This document shows, one piece after another, positions 54,123-63,400 of a DNA stretch of 64,000 nt. The stretch's first letter is position 1. Each line of letters begins with the position of its first letter. The notes under the pieces are model-generated. The model worked only from the letters and a program-made list of their open reading frames with translations, searched no databases and was not told the DNA's origin. The DNA comes from Sinisalibacter aestuarii (GTDB taxonomy: Bacteria; Pseudomonadota; Alphaproteobacteria; Rhodobacterales; Rhodobacteraceae), in contig NZ_BROH01000002.1 of assembly GCF_027923545.1 (NCBI RefSeq), positions 248,001 to 312,000 on the forward strand. The letters run 5' to 3'. A program made the position numbers and the translations under genes.

Positions 54123-54703
54123 GGTAATCCCCCGATTTTTCGCGGGGGCTTGGTCGTAGAATTTACGCGGCCATTCTCAGTTTCTGTGCGGGCGTCATGC
54201 CGCCGTTTCCCATGTTGGGGCGTTCGTTGTCGTAGGACCAGAGCCACGCGGTGGCAATCTGCTGCACCTCCTCGATGCTGTCGAAGATATAGAGGTCCAC
54301 CCATTCGTGCCAGACCGTGCGGTTGTTGCGCTCGGCATAGGCGTTCTGCTGTGGCTTTCCGGGTTGGATATAGGTCAGGGTGATTCCCCCTTTTCTCAGC
54401 CCACTCCATAAGCGTGCCACTGACGTATTCCGGGCCGTTGTCGACACGAATGTTTCGAGGCGTGCCCCGCCATTCAATGATCTGGTTCAATGCCCCGACG
54501 ACCCGCTCGGCGGGCAGCGAGAAATCAACCTCGATGCCCAAGCCTTCTCGGTTGAAATCATTTAGCACGTTCAGCAGCCGAAACTGACGGCCGTTACCCA
54601 GCCGATCGGCCATGAAATCCATCGACCAGACCTCGTTTGGCACCTCTGGAACCGCCAGTTCGTCCGGCTTCTCCCGCTTCAAACGCCTGCGCGGCTCGAT
54701 CCG
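54123..54703 (-). mobile_element. IS3-family insertion sequence remnant (orfB fragment, frameshifted)
   Basis: The minus strand encodes the C-terminal part of an IS3-family OrfB transposase: [15 protein letters not shown], then [13 protein letters not shown] and [19 protein letters not shown], then [20 protein letters not shown] and ERPNMGNGG to the stop at 54163. A single extra base in a G-run (54386-54390) breaks the frame between the two halves. OrfA and the start of OrfB are missing, so the element is dead. The retained DDE residues are the Asp of MDF, the Asp of DNGPE and the Glu of YAERN. The right end is probably near 54123 (GGTAATCCCCC). It abuts the end of the CRISPR array. Confidence 0.85.
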
Positions 54704-54804
54704 AAGGCTACGAGGCACCCCTGCCTGTCTCAAGCACGGTTCTTCTGACAGTACACTACAGGAAAATCGAAAGGCGCCTGGACGACCAGGAACCCGAACC
54801 TGAC

Positions 54805-54828
54805 CGCCGCGCCATTTCTGGCGCGGCG
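54805..54828. terminator. GC hairpin downstream of the orphan binding-protein gene
   Basis: A perfect 9-bp stem CGCCGCGCC/GGCGCGGCG with loop ATTTCT lies 38 bases after the stop of the binding-protein gene. It lacks a clear T-run on the minus strand (on the plus strand TTGTT follows), so termination is only probable. Confidence 0.4.
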
Positions 54829-54865
54829 TTGTTCATGCTTTCCTGTCCGGCGACCCAAGCACTAT

Positions 54866-55966
54866 TCAGTTTTCGAACACCACTTTCAGTTCGTCTGCCG
54901 ACAACGTCGAGGTCAGATCGGCATCGGGCGGCATAGAAGGATCACACAGCGGATCCTTGTTCTTCAAACTATTCCCAAACTCGATAAGAGCAAGCTTACG
55001 AGCCTCCGGGTTTTCAACACCCATACGAGCGGCCAATGCCGCACGCAGAGCGAAACGGATGGCGCCAGGAGAAATTCCAAGAGCCAGCATAGGCCAATCC
55101 TCGCCGGCTGCTTTGGCATCCATGTACTTACAGATATACTCGTTGCTGACGCCCGGGTAAGCCTGAGCAGGCACCGGCAGACGGGCCGCCTCGTAAGCCT
55201 TGACGGCGGCCAGGCTCGTCACACCGTAATCAGAGGCGATGGCCCCGATTTCACCGTACTTGGCAATCAAACCAGCAACGGCCTTTTGCGCATCAGCCGG
55301 ATTCCAATTGGTGACAATGAAGTTTTCGTCAAGAAGCTTGATGCCCGGATGTTTGCTCAGAACGTCCTTGTAACCGTTAAACCACGTCATCGTAGACGCC
55401 GATCCGGCCAAGCCACCGAGGAACACTGTCGTCCCTTCGCCATCCAGAGCTTCAACCACGAATTCACCCATGGCGACGCCTGCCTCATACGAAGCTCCGG
55501 TCGGGTTGGCCGCGTAGTCAACACCTATTTCGCCCGAGAGTCCTTGCCACCATGGCACGACAGTCGCGCCTGCCTGATAGGCCGCCCGAAACGCGGGAAT
55601 CGTGGCGTCCCCGAAATCCGGGAAAGCAAGAATTACCTCAAAACCCTGGGACGAAAATCCGTTGATCGCCGCATTGTATGCCTGGATATCACCAGCCACG
55701 TCAGCGTACTCGACCCTGGTAATGTTCGGGCATTTGGCGGCCTCGTCTCTGAGTTCAGCAATAACCGTCTTGCGCCACGAATTGCCGCCGTAACCGTCAA
55801 TGGCCGCGACACGAAGCGGCTCATTGCCGCAAAACGGCGCAATATCACCTTGGTCTGCCAAGCTGACAATCTCATCCTCCGCCGATGCAGCACCGGTGAG
55901 CAACGTCGCGGCAATGAAAGCTCCCGTTCCAATCGTTCGGCCCAAGCCCTTTGCGAATGTCAACAT
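54866..55966 (-). CDS. Orphan sugar-type ABC substrate-binding protein
   Basis: Periplasmic binding protein of 366 residues (Peripla_BP_4 type) with a signal peptide (MLTFAKGLGRTIGTGAFIAATLL, cleavage near ASAED). Conserved fold segments include RVAAIDGYGGNSWRKTVIAEL and IGVDYAANPTGASYEAG. The start at 55966 follows a strong GAGGAGGG site. No permease or ATPase lies beside it: downstream there is only the IS3 remnant, so the rest of a transporter operon may have been lost. It lies 114 bp behind the SnoaL-like gene on the same strand. Base composition is lower in GC than in the first 50 kb. Confidence 0.82.
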   Translation of the reverse strand: MLTFAKGLGRTIGTGAFIAATLLTGAASAEDEIVSLADQGDIAPFCGNEPLRVAAIDGYGGNSWRKTVIAELRDEAAKCPNITRVEYADVAGDIQAYNAAINGFSSQGFEVILAFPDFGDATIPAFRAAYQAGATVVPWWQGLSGEIGVDYAANPTGASYEAGVAMGEFVVEALDGEGTTVFLGGLAGSASTMTWFNGYKDVLSKHPGIKLLDENFIVTNWNPADAQKAVAGLIAKYGEIGAIASDYGVTSLAAVKAYEAARLPVPAQAYPGVSNEYICKYMDAKAAGEDWPMLALGISPGAIRFALRAALAARMGVENPEARKLALIEFGNSLKNKDPLCDPSMPPDADLTSTLSADELKVVFEN

Positions 55967-56080
55967 TCTACCCTCCTCAGTAGGTAATAGATCTCTGTCC
56001 ACCCGTCGTCGCGGTGGTGACGCCAAGAAATACCTGACGCCACGGCCATGACTTCGACGGGCAAGGATGCCGTGAGGTTC

Positions 56081-56692
56081 TCAGAAATCCGGGTTTTCTT
56101 TGTTTGGCGTCACGCCAAACGTTCCATCTTCTGGTAGCGGAATGCTGTCGTCCGCCAATGTGCAAGGGAAATCTCTCGGTCCGTCGACGATCCAAGTTGA
56201 CCAGTGAATCTTCCATTCGCCATCCACGCGCTTTAGGAACCACTCATACGTCCCGCGCTTTTCATCCCCGGGGCCACCAGGTGCATCGTCACCCCACCAG
56301 TAGGCAGTGGCTTTAGCGGTGTCTCCCACGACCTCTTTCACCCAGATATTGCTGATGAAGTGGCGAATGGTGGGGCCGCCATCGAAGTTCGGCCCGGGCG
56401 ACCGCTTCTTCGGCTCCTTGACTCCCAAACCGGCCATGTAGCTTGCAATATTGGCACGACCGGTAAAGGCACAACCGCTTGCCTTACCGTCTGCGCGCTG
56501 CTGATCGGTCATGATCAGGTCTTTGCCGTTGGGATGCCGATAGTAGATGGCGCCGCCACCATCTTCAGTCCACAACGCGGCCATCTCGTCCAGGCGCGCT
56601 GAATCGATCGCATGTGAATAATGAAAAAAGACATTCATTATTTCAGCGATGTCACTTCCCTTAGGCATTCCGTTTTCCTTGTTTGAACTCAT
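56081..56692 (-). CDS. SnoaL/NTF2-like protein, cytosolic
   Basis: A 203-residue protein with one SnoaL/NTF2-like domain (about residues 15-165): HYSHAIDSARLDEMAALWTED, then GTYEWFLKRVDGEWKIHWST. Such small barrels act as isomerases, dehydratases or cyclases, but no specific activity can be assigned. There is no signal peptide. The ATG at 56692 follows GGAGGA. It is a close paralogue of the exported protein at 57238-57930; the C-terminal 50 residues are about three-quarters identical by eye. Confidence 0.75.
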   Translation of the reverse strand: MSSNKENGMPKGSDIAEIMNVFFHYSHAIDSARLDEMAALWTEDGGGAIYYRHPNGKDLIMTDQQRADGKASGCAFTGRANIASYMAGLGVKEPKKRSPGPNFDGGPTIRHFISNIWVKEVVGDTAKATAYWWGDDAPGGPGDEKRGTYEWFLKRVDGEWKIHWSTWIVDGPRDFPCTLADDSIPLPEDGTFGVTPNKENPDF

Positions 56693-57237
56693 TTGATCCT
56701 CCTCCAAAGCTCATTGGATTTTCCTGCACATTTGACGTGTCAACCACGACTAGGAGGCATTGCCCCCTCCGCAGGGCGCCACTCCCAGTTTCAAGACGGC
56801 ATTGCCATCTTGCCTACCATCGATGCGGGGCACTCGAGCCACCTCGGCCAAGCGCCGTACCCGCAACGCTTCGCCCATGCCATCCAGGCAAAGAAGCGAC
56901 CTTGCATCTCCGCATCGGCACTGATTCTTTGCTAGAATGATGTCAAAAAGCTCTTAACCAATAAAATATTCATTCATTATTATAAAACTTGAGCATCAAG
57001 CCCCCCACCACGGTCAGCAGCGCGGGCTGTCGGCAATGCCTTACTCAATGCCGACCTTCATTGGCGCTCTTTCCCTCAGATCGCGGCAGTTCGGGCGTGA
57101 CCCGGAATCCTGCACGCACGCTCATCGCCCATTCTCAGCCCGAAAAAATGACCCTGACATTGCCTTAGCCAAGTCCAACTTGGGTCCTGCACCGCCGAAC
57201 AGCGCTCGACGGTGCGGCCGCGATCTCTAGACCTCAC
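56693..57237. other. Intergenic region between the two SnoaL-like genes
   Basis: A stretch of about 545 bases with no convincing gene. The part at about 56930-56990 is A/T-rich and could hold the promoter of the downstream SnoaL-like gene and the orphan binding protein. Short frames exist on the plus strand but have no ribosome binding site or known domain. Confidence 0.45.
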
Positions 57238-57930
57238 TCAAAAAGACGGGTTGGCCAGCGAGGGAGTAACGCCGAACGATCCATCTTCCGGTAGCGGAAA
57301 GTCTGGGTTCACGAGCGTGCAAGGATAGTCACGGGGTCCGTCAAGCACATAGGTTGACCAATGGATCTTCCATTCACCTTCGACACGCTTCAGGAACCAC
57401 TCGTAGATGCCACGCCGTTCCTGCCCCCCCCAAAAAGCTGACGCCTTGGCGGTATCCCCAACGACTTCCTTCACCCAAATTGATGAAATTTGATGCCGGA
57501 AGTTATTTCCGTCATACTCCAAGCCCTTTGCCCTCGGCAGATCACCGCCAAGACCAAAGGCCCCCCAATAGCTTACTAGATTTTCTCGCCCCATGAATAC
57601 ACATCCATCAGCCTTTCCCTGCGGGTGCGGCTGATCCGTCAAAACCAAGCCTGTGCCGTCCTCGGTGCGGTAGTACACAGCAGCGCCACCATCTTCGGTC
57701 CACAAACTGGCAGCTTCGGAAATTCGCCCTGAATCCAGAGCATTGGCGTAGTGGCCAAAAAGATTTTGAATTTCCACAATCGAGTGGATCCTGTCCGTGC
57801 CGTCCTGAGCACTCGCCACAGAGGCAGTAAAAGCAGTCAGTGCGGCGGCGCAGGCGAGAGCATGCACAACCACACCGGCCTTCGTTTCTGGCCGAACTGA
57901 TTGCTTGGTAAATATTGTCGCGATGTCCAT
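57238..57930 (-). CDS. SnoaL/NTF2-like protein with signal peptide
   Basis: A 230-residue paralogue of the cytosolic SnoaL-like protein. It carries an N-terminal signal: hydrophobic stretch about residues 20-41 ending ASVASAQ. The domain shows HYANALDSGRISEAASLWTED and GIYEWFLKRVEGEWKIHWST, and both proteins end with a PLPEDG-FGVTP motif. The start at 57930 follows AAGGAGGAG. The protein should act in the periplasm or be membrane-tethered. A palindrome lies about 50-70 bp upstream. Confidence 0.75.
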   Translation of the reverse strand: MDIATIFTKQSVRPETKAGVVVHALACAAALTAFTASVASAQDGTDRIHSIVEIQNLFGHYANALDSGRISEAASLWTEDGGAAVYYRTEDGTGLVLTDQPHPQGKADGCVFMGRENLVSYWGAFGLGGDLPRAKGLEYDGNNFRHQISSIWVKEVVGDTAKASAFWGGQERRGIYEWFLKRVEGEWKIHWSTYVLDGPRDYPCTLVNPDFPLPEDGSFGVTPSLANPSF

Positions 57931-57976
57931 ATTTCTCCTCCTTATGTTCCAAGACAATAGAGGCACACACTTGCCG

Positions 57977-58002
57977 ATTCGTCTATAACGAATTTCTTCG
58001 TT
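57977..58002. promoter_or_regulatory. Overlapping palindromes upstream of the exported SnoaL-like gene
   Basis: AACGAA-TTTC-TTCGTT (57987-58002) is a perfect 6-4-6 inverted repeat. A second, ATTCGT-N5-ACGAAT (57977-57993), overlaps it. They lie 47-72 bp upstream of the gene start, where an operator is expected. The regulator is unknown. Confidence 0.4.
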
Positions 58003-58109
58003 GCTAAGTTTAGATCGCATGCGCGCGAAGAACCCGGATGAGGCAAGCTCCCACCTCAGTGGGTTGACCTGCTCGCCTGAAAAGTCGTCGCGTTGAGGTT
58101 AGCCGCCAT

Positions 58110-58350
58110 GGAAGCCAATACTATCGCGGCTGGGTTCCCGTCTTCCGGACCGAGCGACCGGCTGAATATGCGGCCCGGAACGATCAGCAGCTTGACCGTC
58201 AAACACGCGGTTAACCTCATTGAAGTGACCCGGAAGCTTAGCCAAGGTATGTCTGGCGGGCCATTGATGACACAAGATCACGCAGTGATGGGTGTCATCC
58301 ACAAAGGCGGCCCGGACGAACCGAGGGACTTTGCTGCCACGGTTTTCCGC
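58110..58350 (+). pseudogene. Fragment of a trypsin-like serine protease
   Basis: The plus-strand frame encodes PSSGPSDRLNMRPGTISSL and then LSQGMSGGPLMTQDHAVMGVIHKGG, the C-terminal part of a trypsin-like peptidase with the catalytic Ser in GMSGGPL. The N-terminal half with the catalytic His and Asp is missing and similarity stops near 58350, where an opposite-strand gene fragment begins. Confidence 0.45.
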
Positions 58351-58354
58351 ACCC

Positions 58355-58662
58355 GCATTGCGAAGAAACCGCCCCCAAGCAACCGCCACGTCCACAGCCT
58401 CATGCGCGAGGCTGGCCCGTTCTGCCGCCCAGGCAGGATCGTCGAGCCATGGCGCCTCTTCGCTGATCGCCATCGAAAGCGCGTTGGGCGCCGCCGCTCT
58501 GCAGGCGTCATCCGCCGGGATCGGGGTTTCGGCCGGAAAGACGAGTTCGAGCACTCGGTGCTGGATCGTTCCGAGCAGCATCACGTCGAGGGCCCCTGGG
58601 GCCCAAGTCCGGTCACGCGCGTCAAGTTCGTCGCACAACCAGGCCAGCGGGCTGAGTGTCAC
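58355..58662 (-). pseudogene. Fragment resembling a PD-(D/E)XK/RecB-type nuclease
   Basis: About 100 residues on the minus strand (LSPLAWLCDELDARD, then ALDVMLLGTIQHRVLELVF) resemble the start of the nuclease domain of AddB/RecB-like proteins, where a His follows a Gly-x-x-x-H pattern. The frame is cut on both sides: a stop lies directly upstream of 58662, and downstream it runs into the protease fragment. The assignment is tentative. Confidence 0.35.
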
Positions 58663-58937
58663 GGGTCAATTCGTAGAGCCGCTGCGGTTCCGTCGGATCA
58701 TGGACGAAGGCGGCATTCTGATCGTGAACCTCGCCAAGGGCCACCTGGGGGCCGATACATCGAACGTCCTTGGCGGTCTCATCGTCTCCAGCATCATGAA
58801 CGCGGCCTTCACCCGGCACGACCTGCCCGAGCCCCAACGCCGACCCTTTATGCTCTATGTCGACGAGTTCCATTCCTTCACCACGTCAGCGCTGGCCAAG
58901 ATGATGTCGGAGACCCGTAAATACGGCCTACCGTCAA
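58661..58937 (+). pseudogene. Fragment of a TraG/VirD4-like coupling ATPase
   Basis: The plus-strand frame encodes LRFRRIMDEGGILIVNLAKG, LGGLIVSSIMNAAFTRHD and RPFMLYVDEFHSFTT, ending SETRKYGL. This is the TraM-recognition region of conjugative coupling proteins, with VDEF as Walker B. The N-terminal Walker A part and the C-terminus are absent. It points to a lost conjugative or integrative element. Confidence 0.5.
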
Positions 58938-58949
58938 ACGATTTAACCG

Positions 58950-59228
58950 CGATCTTTGAGTACGGCGGTCCTGGATGGGATCGATGCCCTGCCGGAGCTT
59001 CTTGCGGGCCTCACTAGCGCTTTCGCGGGCTTCCGCGATCGACACATCCGGCCACGGACCTAGCCCCATTTCCCGGCGCTTGCCGTCGACCACGATTCGA
59101 AGGATCCACTTGCCGGCATCTTTGCGCGACTTCACGAGCCACAAGCCTCGACCGTCGGCGTACTTGCCCTTGTCGAGGTTCTTTGCCTTCATCTGCGTTA
59201 GCGCGTTGGAAACCGTCAATTCAGCCAA
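58950..59228 (-). pseudogene. N-terminal fragment of a P4-type tyrosine integrase
   Basis: The first about 90 residues of a phage P4-type integrase (DUF4102 arm-binding domain): LTVSNALTQMKAKNLDKGKY, ADGRGLWLVKSRKDAGKW and GLGPWPDVSIAEARE. The catalytic domain is missing. It starts 127 bp after a tRNA-Phe 3' fragment and reads in the same direction, the normal position of such integrases beside their tRNA target. Confidence 0.8.
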
Positions 59229-59355
59229 CCTTTTGGCCCACCCTGATACGTGTGAAACTATGTCCCATGATGTTCAGAGCTGACGCAAAGGCGATATTTT
59301 GCCGTTATTTATTAGCCCTTTACGAGCCGATATGTTCAACCATGTTCTGAGTGAG

Positions 59356-59403
59356 TGGTGCCCGGGGGCGGAATCGAACCACCGACACGAGGATTTTCAA
59401 TCC
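59356..59403 (-). other. tRNA-Phe 3'-end fragment (probable attachment site of a genomic island)
   Basis: On the minus strand the sequence runs from the anticodon arm (GGA-TTGAAAA-TCC, anticodon GAA) through the T-arm GGTGGTTCGATTCCGCC to the CCA end. Bases further 5' do not form a D-arm or acceptor strand, so it is not a working tRNA. P4-type integrases use such tRNA 3' halves as att sites, and an integrase fragment lies just downstream. Confidence 0.75.
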
Positions 59404-59529
59404 ATCCGGGGCGCAGGTACCTCAATCGACCATTTACGTCGTACATACGTAAATGGATCTCCCTCCTTGCTGCGATGGCCCATAGGCTGGAGTGCCCGAT
59501 CGCCGTTCGGAGGTGTCCCTTCGGTTTGC

Positions 59530-59700
59530 ATGGGGCCCATACTCCTTCGGCGCATCCCGCCAGCGCAACCCATTGCGATTGATAATGATAATGCCACTCA
59601 ACACACGTCGGCCATCGACGCGTGGCTTCCCATGGGACTTTGGGAAGTAGGGCTCAAGCCGCTCCATCTGCGCGTCCGTCAGCCAGAAAAGATCAGATAT
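59530..59700 (-). mobile_element. IS5-family transposase N-terminal fragment
   Basis: The minus strand encodes LFWLTDAQMERLEPYFPKSH and then GRRVLSGIIIINRNGLRWRD, the conserved N-terminus of IS5-family transposases. The expected ATG is ATA here (59698-59700), and the match ends at about 59530 after KEYGPH, so the gene is dead. The DDE domain is missing. Confidence 0.75.
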
Positions 59701-59867
59701 ATCACCGCTCCGTTTTCAGAGCCGTGAATCATGCGTCAAACCGGAAATCAATTGGTTCTGAGCCTAGCGCGGGCGCGCTCATCGGTTTAACCTCTCGATC
59801 TCGATCGCGATGTCAATCATCCCCGCGGCCTACTTAGGACGCCGTCTGAATACACACGTCGTGCGCA

Positions 59868-60098
59868 CTAGCGCTTCGAGGCGTAGTCTTTTCTGACATT
59901 CACGTTGATATAGGCGTTCAAACCGTCGCCTAGGTCTGCCAACCGCTTCATTGCTTCAACGTGCAAAGCGCCTGCGCTATTGTACGTATAGAGGTAGAAT
60001 CTGGCAGTACCGCTCGCAAATTCGACTTCGATCCAATCACCCCCATATTCGTAGGCTACAACATTGGAGTCTCCATCGAGGTCTTTGTATTTCGGCAT
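59868..60098 (-). CDS. Small KTSC-like protein of unknown function, last gene of the sbcDC operon
   Basis: A 76-residue protein, MPKYKDLDGDSNVVAYEYGG at the start, with a beta-rich pattern (WIEVEFASGTARFYLYTY) that recalls the KTSC domain, although the match is loose. It starts three bases after the stop of the zinc-motif gene and is therefore probably cotranscribed with sbcD and sbcC. I cannot assign a function. Confidence 0.6.
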   Translation of the reverse strand: MPKYKDLDGDSNVVAYEYGGDWIEVEFASGTARFYLYTYNSAGALHVEAMKRLADLGDGLNAYINVNVRKDYASKR

Positions 60099-60101
60099 TC
60101 G

Positions 60102-60407
60102 CTAATCTCCCTCTTGTTCAAATAGGTCCGGCGTATTGTCATCTCGCCGACGGCTCAGACCCTCGCCGATGTGCAGGCACGGGTGCTTGATACGTGACAG
60201 GCCTTTCGCACCCTCGAAATGCGCCCACCCACCGTTGGGCATCCTAACATTGATCACCGGCGCGCCACAGACCGGGCACCGACGCCGATAGGCGTCCTTA
60301 CTATGCCCTGGTGTTTGGAGAAACACCCACGTCTCTCGAACATGCACTTGCACCCCGCGTCGAGTCCTTCTCAGGTGGGCTCTTCGTTTTGTCCAACTAC
60401 CTTTCAT
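60102..60407 (-). CDS. Small basic protein with CPVC motif, cotranscribed with sbcC
   Basis: A 101-residue protein starting on the base after the sbcC stop. It is very basic at the N-terminus (KRRAHLRRTRRG) and has CPVCGAPVINVRMPNGGWAHF, followed later by HPCLHIGEG. The CPVC pair with the later Cys/His could bind zinc. I know no family for it. Direct abutment to sbcC suggests a functional link to that nuclease. Confidence 0.6.
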   Translation of the reverse strand: MKGSWTKRRAHLRRTRRGVQVHVRETWVFLQTPGHSKDAYRRRCPVCGAPVINVRMPNGGWAHFEGAKGLSRIKHPCLHIGEGLSRRRDDNTPDLFEQEGD

Positions 60408-63400
60408 TCACGATGCTCCCCGTTGTTCCACGTGGCTTCCCGCCGGAGTGTGTTGAACATAGAAGCCGTTGGGGATTGCCTCCTTCACCAACGCGACATG
60501 TGATATCAGGCCCACCGCACGGTTGTCCCGAACCAGATTGCTCAGGACCTGCAGCACCTGATCCAAGGTCCCCGCTCCGTTCTCGGTGTCGAGGCTTCCA
60601 AACCCTTCGTCGATGAAAATCGTGTCCATTCGCACCTTTCCATTCAGACTTTCGACGACATCGGCGAGGCCCAACGCCAGTGCCAAAGCTGCGATGAACG
60701 TCTCGCCACCGGATAGAGTGCTGGTTGGCCGAGCCTTGCCGGTATTGATGTCAAAGGCCTGGATTTCGAGCCCACGCCGACCACGTCCTCCAGCCTCGAG
60801 CGCGCGTTCCAGGCGATAACGCCCCTGAGTCATCGGTTTCAGTCGAAGGTTTGCGGCTTCAAGGACTCGGTCGAACATAGCGCCGATCGCGAATGTTTCG
60901 AGGTCGAGCTTCAAATCGTTCTTCCCGTCGACACGTTGCGCGAGTTCGCGCAGAGGCCCGGTTTCAGTTTCCAGTTCGTCCAACTGCCTGTATGTTTGCT
61001 CGATCGTAGTCTTGAGCTGGGCGAGCTGTTCACCGTGAACTTGCGCGGCGGCAGCCGCTTGAACGGCTTGATCCAGAAATGCCTTGGCGTTTTCGAGGGT
61101 CTCCTCGAGAGGCGGCAGATCGGGCTTCTCGAGTCCCCGGATGGCTTCAGTTGCATCCTTTCGCCGCGTGGCGGCCTCCAGGAGCTTCGCCCGATGGCCC
61201 TCTACCCGCTCCCGATCGGTTTCAACGCGGTCGATCTCGGGCTTGAGCTGGTCATACTGCGCCCGGTCGATTCCGTTCGCCTTCAGGCGAGCGAGGAAAG
61301 CATCCTCAGCATTTGTCTTGCGCTCTGCTTGTTCCTTTACCCGCCCCGCGGCCGCCTCCAAATCCTTTGTGGCAGAAAGAGCGGCCTCGCGAGTACACTT
61401 CTCCTTGTCGCGGGCGGCCTGCAGGGCGGCGCGCAATGCCTCACCCGCCGCCCGAACCTCATTGATTTCGCAATTTAGGACGTTCCTGTCCCGGAGCTCT
61501 GGAGTAATGTCAGCCACTGCCGCATCGTGATTTGCACGGGCCTCGGCGAGCGCCGCCTTGGCGCTTGCGTCCTCCCGCTGCAGGCGATCGCGGTCTGATC
61601 CAGCGCTTTCCACGGCGATCCCTACCTTCTCGAGCTCTGCCTCGAGCGCCGTGATATCGACCTCCTCGCCAAGGTCCTTCAGCGCCTTTACGGCCTCATC
61701 TACTTGCAGAAGCAGCTCCGGCACCGCAGCATCCGGCATTTCGAGCCGTTCGGCCGCTGCAATGCGCTCGGCCAATATCCCATCCACCTTCGCCAATCCT
61801 GAGGCCGCATGCGACACACACTGTTCCGCCGCCTCATGGTCGCGTTCGGCCGCACGGAACGCCTCGGTAAGACCCGATTGTTCGATTTCCCCGTGCGCCG
61901 GAGATGGGTGCTCGAGCGATCCACAAACCGGGCACGGCGCTCCTGTTTCAAGTTTCTCCGCGAGAATGAGCGCCTGCGTCCGGGCGAGCCGCGCTTCCGC
62001 CTCGTTCAGAGTAGACCGGGCCACTTCGGCTTCCGCTTTGCAGCCTGCGAGCACCTCTTTCTTGGACGCGCTCATTCTCCGGGCCTCTTCAACGGCCTTG
62101 GCCGCAGCCTCGGCAGCTTCCGCCACCTTTAGTTTGTCTTGTACCTTTCGCCACGCCTCAGTCGCGCCTCGGCGGGCGGCATCCGCAGCGCGTGCTGACT
62201 TCAGATCAGTTTCCACGCGGGTCCGAGTTGTGGACAGGCTATTCAAGGCACCGACAGCATTACCGACAGCATCACTCGCGTTTCGGGCTGCAGTCTCGGC
62301 CTCGGAGAACGCTTGCTTCAGATCCGCGGCGCTTTCGAGCTTGCCTGCAAACCGTTCAAGATCGGCGAGACGCACTTGGAGGGCCTCCCTCTCCCCTTCT
62401 TTCCCCTCAGCCTTTTCGAGTTCCGACTTCGCCGCCAAATGATCTACTGAGGCGCGTTCTGCGGTCTCACTCGCCTCTTTGGCCATTGCCACCGCGCCAT
62501 CGTGCTTGTTGCTTTCGTTTTGCCAGATCGCTTCCAAGTCTTGCGCTCCACGCGCTTTCTCTGCCTCGCGGACCCAGGCCGCGAGCGCGTCGATCTCAGG
62601 GGTCTCCCTATCCAAAGCATCGTATGAGGTGCGTGCCGTCAAACAAGCCTTGAATAGGCCCTCGATCCGCCGGGCCTCGACAAGGGCTTCGTGCGCGGCT
62701 TCGCGCGCGGCCATGGCCGCCTTTCGGGCGTTTTCCTTCTCTGCCAAGGTGCCTGCAGCCTCGACGAGGCCATATTCCAAGGCATCCAAGCTTTCAAAAC
62801 CTTCCTCCGCTATCTGCAACACGGCAAGCTCGCGCTTCTGGCGGACTTCTTTCTCTGCCGCGTCCGCCTGGGCTTTCAGATGGGCGGCAAGCTCGCGATA
62901 CAGGGAAACGTCGAACAGGTCCCGCAAAATAGCCCGGCGGGAATCGGTATTGGCAGCCAAGAAGGCCTCGAACTTTCCCTGTGGAAGGAGAACGATCTGG
63001 CGGAATTGCTCCAACCCGTAGCCCAATAGATCACCAATGACGCGCCCGACCTCTCCAAGTTTCTTCTCTGCCAGCACCTTGCCCGAGTTCTCTGGACTAA
63101 GTTCCTCAAATGGAACGCCGGTGGCGTCAAAGATCCAGGCTTCCGGGTTGTCCCAGGTTTCACCCTCACCGCGCTGCTTCGGGCGCGACTGGGCTGGGCG
63201 ACGGCGCACCAGATAGGTCTTCTCCCCGAGTTCGAACACAAACTCGACCTCTGTCGGCAGATCCGCCGCCGCATGGTCCGACCGAAGGGACTTCGCATCC
63301 TGTTCCGCGCGCGCGGGCTCACCGAACAGAGCGAAGGACATCGCCGAAAAGATTGTGGATTTGCCTGAACCGGTCGAACCGTAAACCCCAAATAACCCGG

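Noticed and set aside
51449-54159. Open frames on both strands with repeating 22-residue units over the array
   Set aside because: They are translations of the CRISPR repeats and spacers. The period of 66 bp is a multiple of three, which keeps frames open by chance.
59356-59431. A complete tRNA-Phe gene
   Set aside because: Only the anticodon arm, T-arm and CCA end fit. The 5' third cannot form a D-arm or pair with the acceptor strand.
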